This document shows, piece by piece, positions 10,851 to 22,214 of a DNA stretch of 64,000 nt. Each line of letters starts with the position of its first letter. Positions within the stretch are counted from its first letter, which is position 1. The translations under genes were made by a program, and so were the position numbers. A model generated the notes under the pieces. That model did no database searches, was not told the DNA's origin, and saw nothing but the letters and a program-made list of their open reading frames with translations. The DNA is from Perkinsus olseni (taxonomy: Eukaryota; Perkinsozoa; Perkinsida): NCBI GenBank assembly GCA_013115125.1, contig JABANN010000123.1, forward strand, positions 1 through 64,000, in the 5' to 3' direction.

Positions 10851-10931
10851 GATGTGTACAGCGTGCTTTAGCGCGCCCACTTCAGAGGACCGTTGTAGCT
10901 TTGTCGCTCGTAACGCCAGTACAGGCCCCTC

Positions 10932-11633
10932 ATGGACATCGCCGCCTATATCAACCTCATCTTCTGCATCCTGGTCGTTTTCATCGGATCGATCGAGTAA
11001 GCGTTCTGCTAATGGCTACTCTAGTACATCTCTGTTGTCTGTTAGAATTCAAGGATGCGGATCGAAGCAATCTTCGACTCGCGGTGCTGCCCGGACGAAC
11101 TCGACAGACACTACTGCGGTAGCTGAGACCGCTGTGCAAGCGTACAAACAAACGGTGAGTACAAAAAAAGATGAACTCGGGGGCCTGGTGTGAACCCACT
11201 AACATTCAGCTTACCGTATGATTTGACAGGCACCTGCTGAAGTGAAAGACGGTGGTAAGTTCAAGATCTGCCGCGCGGCTTCCACTGATGGCAAGTACAA
11301 GCTCGCTGTGCAACGTACACTGAAGACCGGAGAAACGGAGTGGAAAGTGAAGCTAGTCGGCGAGAAGTGCGGCGATAAGACGTAAGTCCCGAAAATTGGC
11401 CGAGCCCGATTGGCAGCGCGGGTTCAACGGTTTGCTTTGCATGCTCATACTTCTTCAGTGGCTCCAATAAGGAGATCGCCGATGATTTGGCTAAGGACCT
11501 GCAGGGTGAAGATGTTCCGTGCAAAACTGTCTGGGCGAAGTTCCAAGTGACAGCTGATAATCCGAGCCGTTTGAAGGCCTTGTGCACTGAATCTAGCTGG
11601 CTCGGTGAAGCCGCACCTACTTCAGAAGAGTAG
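10932..11633 (+). CDS. LxGCG secreted family, member 5
   Basis: Four exons: 10932-10996, 11046-11154, 11230-11381 and 11459-11633. The signal peptide is MDIAAYINLIFCILVVFIGS. Exon 2 opens IQGCGSKQSSTRG. The shared domain is very regular: FKICRAASTDGKYKLAVQRT, then W..KLVGEKCGDKT in exon 3, and EIADDLAKDLQGEDVPCKTVW with LKALCTES in exon 4. The C-terminus is a short acidic end. Phases match the family. The last acceptor is TTCTTCAG. Function unknown; it makes a good query sequence for finding relatives because both domain halves are intact. Confidence 0.88.
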
Positions 11634-11791
11634 AGAGCAACACACCATGCACACCTATGGGACACTCACTTGTGTCCTTCGAAGCTTGTTGTGTCCATCA
11701 TGTGAAAGAAAAGTTGTGCATAATACCAAGTTGTTTAGTTCACACTCCTTCCATCGGCGATTACGCGTTGTTGACGACAGAGATTTTAGTC

Positions 11792-12548
11792 ATGAGGTTC
11801 CGGCAAACGAGTCTTCCGTTTATACTGCTACTCTGCCTTTGCTGGCTCAATCTTCTCACGTGAGTAGACATCTCGCAGCTACGACCGGACTGGTCCCCGT
11901 CAGGTTAGAAGGGTGTGGCTCGAAGGAGGAAGCTGAGGGAGACGAGTCCTCCACCGCGTCCGATGCCGCCCTAGCCAGCGGCGCGGGCGGAGGCTCTCAC
12001 TCCTCGAGTTCATCTTCGAGCTCTTCCAGAACGAGTGTGCGCAAAAAATGGAGCCGCATGGTGAGGGCTGCCGCAGTCATTCTGGCGATATTTTGAGCCT
12101 TAAGAAAACTCGCTGGAAAAGATTCGGCCAGCAACCCCGGTAGCTGACGCTCATTTCGCTTTGACGGTCAGGTTCCTGGCACGCCTGGTGACACTGCACA
12201 GAGTTGTGATGCCAGTGCTGGTGTATACCATCTCATAGTCAAGCGACTCAAGCGGGGCGGACAGAACAACTACGAAGTTTCTATGATGGGCAACAAGTGC
12301 GGGACCGACACGTAGGTCTCACGACGGCTCCAGGGGCATCAGTGCCGCACGCCTCAGTTGTTGTTATTAAAGTTTTCGCTACACTTAGGGTTCCGGAGAC
12401 ACCTCTGAACGGAGAGAATACCGCGAAACTACAAGAAGATAACATCTCGTGCACGAAGGTCTGGGAGGCTCTTGGAGTAACCACAGCCACCTCTACTGAA
12501 GACACTTTATCCGACATGTGCGCCAAGCTCAAGGGCGGCCAATTGTGA
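11792..12548 (+). CDS. LxGCG secreted family, member 6
   Basis: Four exons: 11792-11859, 11904-12060, 12172-12311 and 12389-12548. The signal peptide is rich in Leu and Cys (LPFILLLCLCWLNLLT). Exon 2 opens LEGCGSKEEAEGDESS and holds a run of nine serines near residues 56-64. Exon 3 has SCDASAGVYHLIVKRLKRGG and KCGTDT. Exon 4 has LQEDNISCTKVWEALGVTTA and ends with DMCAKLKGGQL. It closes the tandem array. Phases match the family. Function unknown. Confidence 0.87.
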
Positions 12549-13365
12549 AAGCGTGGCTTCTCATGTCTTATGTGACTTGTATGCGTTGGAGAGGTTCACA
12601 TGCCTTATGAAATCGATGTTCGCTATACTGTCTAAATAGACGAGCAAGGCTTTTGTTCTAGTTTTGGGGAGCCACTCAGAGGAGAAACTACCGCGGCGTT
12701 CCTGATCTCTGAACGGACAATACGAGACTGTACGATCCGAACTTTTCTAGTCCGAGAATCTCGATGTTTATACGTGGAAGAACTCTCTGTACGCAACATC
12801 GAGAGATCAATGTCATCATCGGAGCACGTGTAGGGTGTTTCGGCCTTCGGTGGGTGGTTCAATGCCACTCGAGTTCAGTCGGACTCCGGAGAGGGTGCAT
12901 CACGCTCACCGTCCTTCGCTGGTCAGATTGAACGCCACCGCAGCCGACACGGATGAGGCTCGTCCGATGAGCCCGAGCGTGCTCTCGCCCTAGGCCCGGA
13001 CAGCAACTAGGATTTAGCATGCTGACCGCGGCGTTGAAAGCTTAGGGGGGAGCATGAGATGAATGGTGTATGAAAACTAGCGAGCGTGATTGCTCCACGC
13101 CACACAATCTGGATGTCGTCTAGCCATTCTGGGCGAGGTCTCGAGGTGACTATGGCGAGACGCCTGCGAGGGCCGGAGAGTGCCCCGCGATCGACCCTGG
13201 CCTTCGATTTCGTCATATCATTTCGTACGTACACTGAGCGTACGAACCTTCAGTGTTAGTGGGAGCCCCACTGTGGGGCACGGGAAAATCTCCAAGGATC
13301 GGCGAGCATTCGGCTGGAAGTGAGCTCTTTCCTGTGGTTAGTGAAGAGAAATTAATAATAGTATC
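12549..13365. other. Intergenic, no gene seen
   Basis: Short minus-strand open stretches (12632-12868, 13007-13234) show no motif and no splice context. Nothing else is visible. Confidence 0.4.
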
Positions 13366-14652
13366 ATGGCCGTCGGTACTTTACCTGCACGGAGCGTGAG
13401 TGCGGTGAGCGATGTCTTCAAGGCGAAGAGATCACTCTCGCGAACTGAGTTCACCAAAAGCGTAACTTCCGACGCGAGAGACTTGAACGCCGCTCTGCTG
13501 CAAGCCGTGGAGAGTGGGAAGTTGAAGACCGTGACATCTCTCCTCCACCCGAAAAAGGACTCCGCCCAAGCCGCTAATGCCAACGCAACCAATGAGGTGG
13601 GCCGTGGCAGGATATTAGAAAGAGCGCCCGCATCTCGGTCGATGCAGCTGTCGTGTCTCAGGATGGATGGAGCGCTCTTCACATGGCAGCCGGGCAAGGA
13701 GCAGTGAAGATAGTGAAGTGCCTTCTACAGTACGGAGCGGATCCCAACATAGCCAATATGGTAAGTCCCAGGAGCTCGAGGTTGACCGTGCAACCGTATA
13801 GGGTATTTCTGGCTGCATGACGAAGACTGATCCTGCTTCGCTCTCAGGTAGGGATGCGACCGCTCCACGTGGCTTGCAGGGATGACCAACTAGAGGTTGC
13901 CAAGTGCCTGGTCGATCGAGGCGCTGTCGTCGAGTGCGGCGCCAGCGTCAACTACTGTGGAGGGTCGAAGGTGGGCCTGGGTCAAGCCTGTTCGCATTCT
14001 TCGCTCCAAAGCCATCTTGCTAACAGGGAGGTTGGACTCCTCTCCATTTCGCGGCTTTCAATGGTCATGTGGCTATCGCAAAGTTCCTGCTTGAGAACGG
14101 CGCTGATCCCAATGCTCAAAGCACGGTGAGTGATTCTCCGCAGACCAGCTGAGCTCCTGCTACACCGTCATATCCTTTTCTGCAACGGCCTACTTCAGGA
14201 CGGCGAAACGCCTATGCACCTAGCAGTGTGCCACTGCAACACGAAGAAGGCTACCAAATACCGGCTAGACACCATCCGTCTGTTGCTGGCCTCCGGCGCG
14301 GATCCTTCTCTCAAGTGTACGCGGCCGACGGCATACGATCTTACCAGTCCCGAGAAACGGCTCCCGTAGGCCAATGGGCCCTTCCTCGAATAGAAATGGA
14401 AGGTTTCGCATCTGTTCCAGGGTTGGGACTACGATGTTGCATGCAGCAGGGCGGCGAGGTCAGAAGGACGTTTTCAAATTGGTGAGTGCACGGCCTCCTA
14501 GTCGTCCTAAAGTGTCAGACCAGTGTTGTCAGCTTGGCCCCATTCACGAGATTCATCTTCAGGTTGCCGAAGAGTTGGGCCCTCAACCGAGCGACACAGA
14601 GCCGGCGATCATCGAACGAAAAATCTCACGTAAGCCAGCGGGCCATTTATAG
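13366..14652 (+). CDS. Ankyrin-repeat protein
   Basis: Exons: 13366 to about 13596, 13611-13760, 13848-13970, 14027-14125, 14199-14365, 14421-14481 and 14563-14652. Repeats are visible as DGWSALHMAAGQGAVKIV..GADPN, MRPLHVACRDDQLEVAKCLVDRGA, GWTPLHFAAFNGHVAIAKFL..GADPN, GETPMHLAVCHC..TIRLLLASGADPS, and a last degenerate TMLHAAGRRGQKDVFKL. Ankyrin repeats are protein-binding modules; the partner is unknown. All junctions after exon 2 keep phase. The join between exons 1 and 2 is odd: the only obvious intron that keeps all the coding-looking sequence would be 14 bases. A donor at GTGACATC inside exon 1 would give a normal 80-base intron but drop about 22 codons. The gene may have one more short exon downstream. 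Confidence 0.85.
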
Positions 14653-15484
14653 GTCATGACGAGAGCTTCATCATTGACAAGCCCGAGCGGCCTCCGAGCA
14701 GACTCCACTACTGCGCCAGCGTCTCCTAACTTCTTCCGATGTCTCAGTTTCGGTGTTTCTCAGGTGTCGGCCACCTCTTCTCCATAAGCGACGGGGAAGG
14801 GAACAAGCCAACCTACTTTTTCTAATTTGCAGCTCGTTTCTCCGTAGATAACGATTTGTACAAATCAATGCCGTATAGAATTTTCAACTCCCGCTTGTCG
14901 TCGTATTTTTGAATCTCGTTGAAAGAGTCTTGTTCTATGGTCCTTCAGGAGCGGTAAGGTCCGTTCTCATCTGCTGTTTTTTCATCATCACACTCTCATG
15001 TTGCGTGTCAAATGTCAAGCCGTAGAATTGTGATGAGGAAACGTGTCGGGTGTTGGGATCGAACCAGGGACCTTTCGGATTGGAAATTCGTGTGAGAACG
15101 TCGTGTTATTTAGGACGGCGAGCCCTCGACTAAACTGAGCGGGTGTGTACTCTGCGCTTTCAAAGCAACAACGACGCATTTCCGATGCTAGCCCCGAACA
15201 GTCACCGGCAGTCTTTCATCGAAACGCCGTGTTGAACGGCGTACTACCCCGCTCAGCCGGCTAACTTCTCATATTGTCGTTTACACCCCGCAAATCCCCA
15301 GCTGGACCCGAGTCTGTGATAAGAAAACTCCTCTTCGAGTGGTCTTGCTTGCTATTTTATCGTCTTGCGTTGTGAGTTCAGCATACAGTCTTCATACGGT
15401 CGGTCCGCTGCTAGGAGAGGCTGCGGGACTTTGAGGCAAGCATCGGGCTCAGAACAGGGCTTTTGACTAAGCCGTTTGAATCCC
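14653..15484. other. Intergenic with tRNA T-arm-like remnant
   Basis: No gene seen. At about 15052-15078 the minus strand reads TCCCTGGTTCGATCCCA, matching a tRNA T arm / B box, but no matching acceptor or anticodon arm was found around it, so it is not called as a tRNA. Confidence 0.4.
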
Positions 15485-18400
15485 ATGTCGTCTTCGTCTG
15501 CGGGAGCCCTGGCCGACATGATGGGAGGCGGCCCCTCCCGTAGCCAGGAGAGGCTGGTGGCACTCCTCTCACAGGCTCACAGAGCGGACAACGTGGAGGT
15601 CCGGATAGAGCTGCTGCAGCAAGCAGCGGAGCTTTTATTGTAGTCATTGAGCCGTGTGATGTAGTAACAAAGTGGCCATGAGCAGGTATCACAGCTCGCC
15701 TAACGATCAACGGATAGACGAGTTCTTGGATACGTTCCTGGCCTTTCATTTGGATCGCTTGGCGCCTATCAGACGCTTCTGTGCACATTTTATACACAAC
15801 CTATGCTACACTAGATCCCGGTAGGCGCATCCACCGTTCGTCGGTGGTGGTAGGCTGCTGTAGGTACTCACTGAGATGCCTCTCTACCCTCTGCACGTTG
15901 CTCTCCGATAACGATACTGTAGTGGTGCGTCTGGCATTGGAAGCTGCGCGGACTATATACCCCAGGGCGATTTATTGGACCAGCGTTGTGCAGAAACAGG
16001 CAAGCGAGACCTCGTCCGAAAGCGCAGGCGGGTGGATTTGTTCTTCTTACAGGCACAGCAGCAGCTGACGTTGCTGATGATGTCGGCTGATGCCGATGGG
16101 CAATCGGCAGCCATGCGGCACCAGCAACAGCAGAGCGCGGCGATGGCTAGAGAGAGCTCCCAGTTATTGAGGGCGGTACTGGCTGGGATAGCACAACACT
16201 CTACAAGGGGTAGTAAAATGGGGTGGGACATGGAAGCGTGTAAGCGGATTACGCGGTGCCAAAGGAGGGCGTAGCAACGAACCATCCGGGGAGGTTTTAA
16301 CAGCAATTGTGACAGTGTAGGCGCTGCAGTCGTTCGAGATGAGTAGATTAGCATTTAGGGTGGCATGTGGTGCTGTAGTCTGCTTGAATCATGAGGTGAC
16401 TTCATGCGGCTACTGTCACACAGTAGTCGCATGAAGTCACTATGAAGTCACTATGAAGTCACATGAAGTCACATGAAGTCACATGAAGTCCTATGTCGAA
16501 CTCCGATTTTACGCTGCTAGAGGATAATGCTGAGCGGATATGAAGCTGCGTTGACATATGTTCCCGTCGGATCCCGCCGTTCAGCGGTTGAAAGCAGTCA
16601 GCGACTACCGTCATCGTCAGGTCGGCACGGCATCTTCATCGCAGCTGTGGAAGCGCTGACGATTGTAGCTCTTTGCCAAAGTTCTCTGGAGGGAAGTGGG
16701 ACTGACACCAGCGGCCGAGCTCTAGGGATGAAGTCCCAGGCCTACTTGGAAGAATACGGCGCCAGCTGCTTGGACGACCTCAAGTAACCTCGAGAGACTG
16801 GCTTGGGGCGGCTGAGAGATTTTGGCGTGGCTAGGTTGTCGTCGCCGTTGCAAGGGGACACCGGTGACGGTTCCTTCCAAGGAGGGCTTGATGAGGCCCA
16901 ATTGCAGCGGGAGTCGGAGCAGATCGTGTTGGCTCTGTGTAAGATGATGCTCACTGTCTCCCATGGCGAGGAGTGGGACGAGGCATCTGGTGGGAGTCCA
17001 GAGGAGGACAAGCGGACAGAGGTAGTGGGGGTCACTGGAGCGGGGTCGCTTGTCGTCGAATCATCCAATGAGTATAACGCCAGCTCCGACTATGTGGCCT
17101 CGCCCATGAGCGGTAGTAGTCGTCTTATTGACCAGAGTGGAGCTTGCCTAGCATCCCTCTCGACTTTGTTATGTTGTTGTACTCCTGTCAGGCTGAGATG
17201 GTGGCTGTTGTGAGAGCCCTCGGAGTTCTCGGAGCCGAGAGAGCTTCTGCGAATGCTCAGGTAATGGGAGCTGTCCAGAGAGTTCGTACGTTGAAAAGCA
17301 CCTTTGGAGCGTTAGCTGCCCTGAGGTGTATCGTCGATACACTATCGGGAGCCATGGCAGGTGGCCACGAAAGCGTTATCAAAGAGCCTCTTTAGTCGTT
17401 AAGATTGTTGCTGCTCCGTTAAACTAAATAACCTCCGCGTGAGTTTGCAGTGAAGCTCCTTTTAGGGTGTTATGCTCACCTTCGCCAGTGGCTTCGAGGA
17501 TCTCATGGAGGTTGCTAGCAGGACTGGGAGACTGCGCTCGGCTCTGATACAGGTAAACTCACCAGACTGAGTCATGCGTTCACGTCCGGGCTCAGGCCGT
17601 TCGGAGGATGCTGGCATCACCCCAATGCACACAATGGCAGCCTCGACTGGCCGCTATCTTACAACAGCTGCTGCAGGCTGCGGGTAATCCTCGGGCGTCC
17701 AGCGGGCTTCTTTCGTTGCGTCGGTGTCGTGGCATCACATTGTTTACGATATTAGCGAGGATGAGATCACTCTGCTCATGTTCGTTAAGCTCAGTAGCGT
17801 AGTCGCCTGAGCCAGAGGCGGGAAGCCTTGAGCTGCGTACGCCTAACAATGCTTCGACGCTGTTGGGATGCTTGAGGGGGCGGAGGAAGTCGAGTAGCCG
17901 TCCGTGACTATCGTGTTCAACTCTCCCCCCTTACCATTCACAGTTTTCAGCTCGGAGCACCTTTCGTAATTGTGGGTATACTTTCAGGTCAAATCGAGCA
18001 GGAAACCCTAGATCAGATGGTCTTTGAAGCCGAACAGGCCCGACTTCGTGAGGTCTTCGCTGGCGAGGTAATCCTGTCGGCCAGGCCCTGGACAGTCACT
18101 GCTCCATGGCGACAGAAAATCGTGGCTCGAGATTAACGAATGGTCACGCGCGTGGTGTGTGTAGGACCCCACGAGACCGGAGCCTCATGCGAAGAGACGC
18201 AAAATGGAAAGCGAGAAGGCCCTTCCAGGTGGGCAGTCGTACAAGTTTGGACTCAGCGGCGCGGTAGAGCTGTGGATAGGTATCGATATGGTCGACGAGG
18301 AGCATGTGGTTGCTGTTTGTGCGGTGCGGGCTACGGGGTCGAATGACTCGCTCACGAGAATGGTCCAGAAGCTACTGGGCAGGCTTCCAAGGAAGCTGAT

Positions 18401-21400
18401 CAATGTGAGTCCTCGGTCGATTGATGGCCATCGGGGTGCATCGGAGCTGAGCCTTCCAGCTCGGAGTTGCGTCGTTGTGGTGTCAGGCGGAAGCCACAGT
18501 ACAGCGGGTTGTACGTGTCACAGACGCCGACGGGTTCAGCAACACCGCGACTGTCCAGCGGAAGCTCGATCGGGCCAAAGCACTCTTCAGTCGCTCGGCA
18601 CAGGACTTCCTCCAGGACAGACCGCAGGATGATGGTGAGATGTCTCGATGTTTGCAAAAGCGGACGCTCTCTTCAGACGAGGTCACAGAGGAGGAGCCCC
18701 GTGAGGTAGTGGAGCCAGTAGAGCAGAGGGATCTCGGACCGGTCAGCCCAGCTGCGGCCAAGGAATCGAGGGACGAACTTGCGAGGGTAGCCTTAGCGCT
18801 ACGTGGAACAACCGCGTCATCGGAACCCTTCAGGCGATCTTCTCGAGCGTACTCAAGGCCTTGAGCCGTTATGAAAGCTCCGCTTTGAGCTCGCCTTGCT
18901 TCGATAAGACTGCTACTCGGTGGTTCAAGGATACTTACTCGGGACTCGTCGCACATCTGTGCAATACTCTGGGAAAGGAGGCCGAGTTTACCCGGACGGC
19001 GATGCAGTATTTTTTAGGTGAGGACCATTGTTCTGCGGACGACCTTCTTACTCTACTGCTCAGATCGGACTCGACCGCCGAGTGAGGCGGAGCAGCAACA
19101 TGTTCTTCTCGTAATGGGGTCGGTGATCGCTCTGGGATCGCTCTGATCCTTTCTGTCCATGCAGGTTGACTGTGGTGTGGTGGACTTAATGGCCAGTCGT
19201 CACGCCTTGGCGGCTGCTTCCAAGGGTAGCTCATCCCGAGCGTGGTTGTCCATGCGTCTCCTCGAAGCCACTGCTGTTTCGCTGCAACGACTTGGTTTCC
19301 TGCAGGAGACTCCTCGCTGACCTACGAAGCCGCGGCTGAGATCTTGCTGACGGAAATCAAAAGGCGGGACTATCTCACAATGTACTTACAAGTCCCCGCA
19401 GCTGCTTGGCTCTTCACCGTTGCCTTCTAGTCATGACGTCCGTATCCTCCTTTTGGCCCTCCCTGCCGTGCCGGCGTGCTTCGTCGAGTTTCTCTGGCAC
19501 GCCGCCTCTAGCACTACAGAACCGGTGAAGCAACGAAGACAGGTGAGGTGATCTGAGGCGAGTCTAAACCCTCGACGAGTCGAGTCAGGCGTTGCTGGCT
19601 CTACGAGCGGTGATGGTGGAGAGAGTTGGCGCGGAGAGGTCGGTGCCTGGGGCGCCCACAACGAGACAGAGGTATTGCAAGTGCTGGAGTTGACGGGTTA
19701 TGGTCATTTATCTCTATTCAGTGCCTTCTTGGGCCTAGCTCGCACCAGTGCGTTGGGACCTAGCGAGGATATCAGAGCGGACGCGACCAAGCTGATTCTG
19801 GCGCCCGATAAGTTCTATAATCCTGCATCCTTGCCGGCTATTGATAAGTCCACCTGTGAGGGCACTTGGCGATGGCCTTAGTAAGTCAACCCGAGCTGGC
19901 CCCTCTCCCGACTGCGTCACTGCGGTCGTCGATGGTTCGTCTGGAAATGATTCCATGATCGGTGACAGAGGCGGTCGGTGTTTCAGCCCGGGGGAAGCGG
20001 AAGATGAGCATATGTCGGACCCCTCTAAGGCCGAGGACTGGGTGGACGCTGATTGGCTGATGACTAGGTGAGGGTGTCCTAATGTTTGCCGTTGCGACCT
20101 GTCGGGAGTCGTGATATGCTTTCCTCAGTGGCCTCGAGGAGTACGCCTTCGGCTGTATGCTTGCTGCCTCGGCTCGCCAGCTTGACGAGTTCGCCCCTTT
20201 CATTGCGAAGGCTGTTCGAGGGGACTCGACAGGAGAAGACGAGCCTGCCACGACTAGAACGTCGCTGTAATCTCTCGAGACCTGCATCATTTTCTCAGCT
20301 TCGCTCCGCCTTTTCTCTGTGGGCTTTGACGTATTTGCTGCATCCTGAATTTATAGGTTCCTGCAAATGCTCGCTAAGAGGCCCTCTTTACTACATTCAG
20401 TAGTGGCGTGCGAAGACCTCCACCCTGTAGGTCTGGCACTCCACTAGATCTCCTAGAACTGGATTGTCTGGTTAGAGCCTAGCGCCCTACCTCACAGCGC
20501 AAGTCCCGGTTGCTGTGGTGGAGGCTATGAAGGGAGAGCAGACCAAGAGCGACTCTAGCAAAGCTGACGTATCCGCAGCACAGCTGGTTGACCCGGCCGT
20601 CTTGGCCTCGGTGAAGGAAGTCGTGGAACGAGGCTGCGAGCGTGAGTTGGGCTTGGAGAGGGGGGAGTCGTGGTAAATAGGTTGGAGTGAAATCTCTTGG
20701 TAGTAATCGTAGACGATGGTCCGCGAGGTATGGTGGTGTAGTGCTCCCGTAAAGACATTACTCAACTTTCTTTCGGAGTTCCGAGATGTGCTCTGCCACT
20801 TCAGCTCCGCAAGCGATTGAGATGCTGGCTGGGATTTTCTATGAGATGATGAAGGCCCCAGAGCTCATCGTACGAAGGCGGCTCAGCAGTCAGGATTACG
20901 TCAACGCGGTGACTGGCAAGATGGGCGAGGAAGAGGCGACTGCTGCTGTGGACAGCCGGCTACTCTTGGCAGTAAGCTTAAACCCGAGTGTTCCTGGCCA
21001 AGCCAGCTATCTCGTTCCCCTGGAATTTCAGTGGTCGTTTGCCAGGTCCTACCTGGATGCCCTCATGACGCTGTGTTGAGCAGCTACCTCTTTACCGTCG
21101 TAAACGAGGAGAAAATGTAGCTCGGTGAGGTTGTAGGTATTATTAGAAGGGTTACCGCTGTCAGGTATACTAAGGATAACCTGGCCTTCACTACACTGGG
21201 CATGGGTCGGCTACTTGAAAAGAGCACCGGTGCACGAGTCACCGCCATAGAGGTCAGAGGGTGTCAGTCCGCAGTGATTTCGATTCACTGTCCTGTGGTC
21301 CTCAGGTCATCGGTGCACTGCTAGAGATGAAAGAAGTTCCCACAGCACGGCTGATGAAAATGATGAATCTCGTCTTCGACTTGCGAGGAAGAAGGTGCGT

Positions 21401-22108
21401 CCGACGAAGCCTCACCGGGGCCTTACTTCTCGGGTTCTCAGCTATGAAGTTCAACACCTCGGCTTGGTGCTGCAGTCTATTGCAGAGCGACTGGAGCTCA
21501 ACCAGGAGCCGCCGCCGCTGTTCATGCGTGTCACGTTGCAGCTCGCTCAAAACGAGGCGGTCATGGCCAAGTTCATCACCACTGAAGTGGTCTCGAAATT
21601 GCTGCGGAACTCTTCTATATGGGATATCAACAGCAACTGGAAGGGGTGGGTCTTGTTCTCCCCAGCTCCATCCTGGGAGTAGCTCAATGTCAGGTTCCGG
21701 ATGACGGTGCTGAGCCTGCTGAAAGCCTTTGGGGAGGACGAGCAGTGTCGATTTCTCCTTTGTCAAGAGCTATGCAGTTCCGTCAGCGAAGGCTGTCTTC
21801 CGGGCGAGAAGCTGAGGGTGAGTTCTTTCGCGCTCTAGGAGTGATGATCGTCAAACCAGAGGCTGGCAAAGAATGAACAAAGCCGTAGCTGGTTCCACGA
21901 GGGGATGTTCACCATTTCCCCGCGGATTTCGATATCAGCAATGTTGAGGCTCGAGATTTTCGTCCGTTTGTACTCCCTCATCGATGTCCTCTTTCAGGAG
22001 CTATCGGAGTTCAAGGGCGAGGTGAAGACGGCCCTGCGAGAGTTCCTCCAGCACCCGGACAACAGCGAGTCTTACACAGAGGCGAAAGAGGAGCTACGAT
22101 TGATATAA
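15485..22108 (+). CDS. SYMPK: Symplekin (Pta1), mRNA 3'-end processing scaffold
   Basis: Symplekin is the scaffold of the cleavage-polyadenylation and histone pre-mRNA processing machinery in the nucleus. The N-terminal HEAT domain is visible: exon 15485-15639 (LLQQAAELL), exon from 15686 (DEFLDTFLAFHLDRLAPIRR), then STLCTLLSDNDTVVVRLALE and YPRAIYW, in the family order. The conserved C-terminal domain is clear at 21435-21650 (LNQEPPPLFMRVTLQL, then a KFITTEVVSKLL and IWDINSNWKGW block), followed at 21692 by FRMTVLSLLKAFGEDEQCRF and a last exon to the stop at 22108. The gene is broken by many introns of about 50 bases, and not every middle exon was fixed, so residue numbers are not given. One intron (16000-16052) appears to use a GC donor. 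A larger intron near 16260-16630 holds a 45-base hairpin. RAD9 starts 107 bases downstream. Confidence 0.85.
16396..16493. repeat. 45-base hairpin plus ATGAAGTCAC tandem units in an intron
   Basis: Positions 16396-16440 form arms of 21 bases with one mismatch around a CAC centre. The right arm ends ATGAAGTCAC, and this 10-11 base unit is repeated about five more times to 16493 with TA or no spacer. It lies in an intron of symplekin. The same 45-base overall length occurs in the hairpins at 48934 and 49106. Confidence 0.85.
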
Positions 22109-22214
22109 ATCGCGTTAACGTCTGAAAATAAGGTTTCCAATTTCTCATGATGGTTTGAGCGGCAGTGGAGTCACGTCCGGAGGTCATTGTTGCTGGCAGT
22201 TTTGGTGGGGATAG

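Noticed and set aside
16403-16493. CRISPR-like array of ATGAAGTCAC units
   Set aside because: The units are tandem without unique spacers and lie in a eukaryotic intron; a simple repeat seeded by a hairpin.
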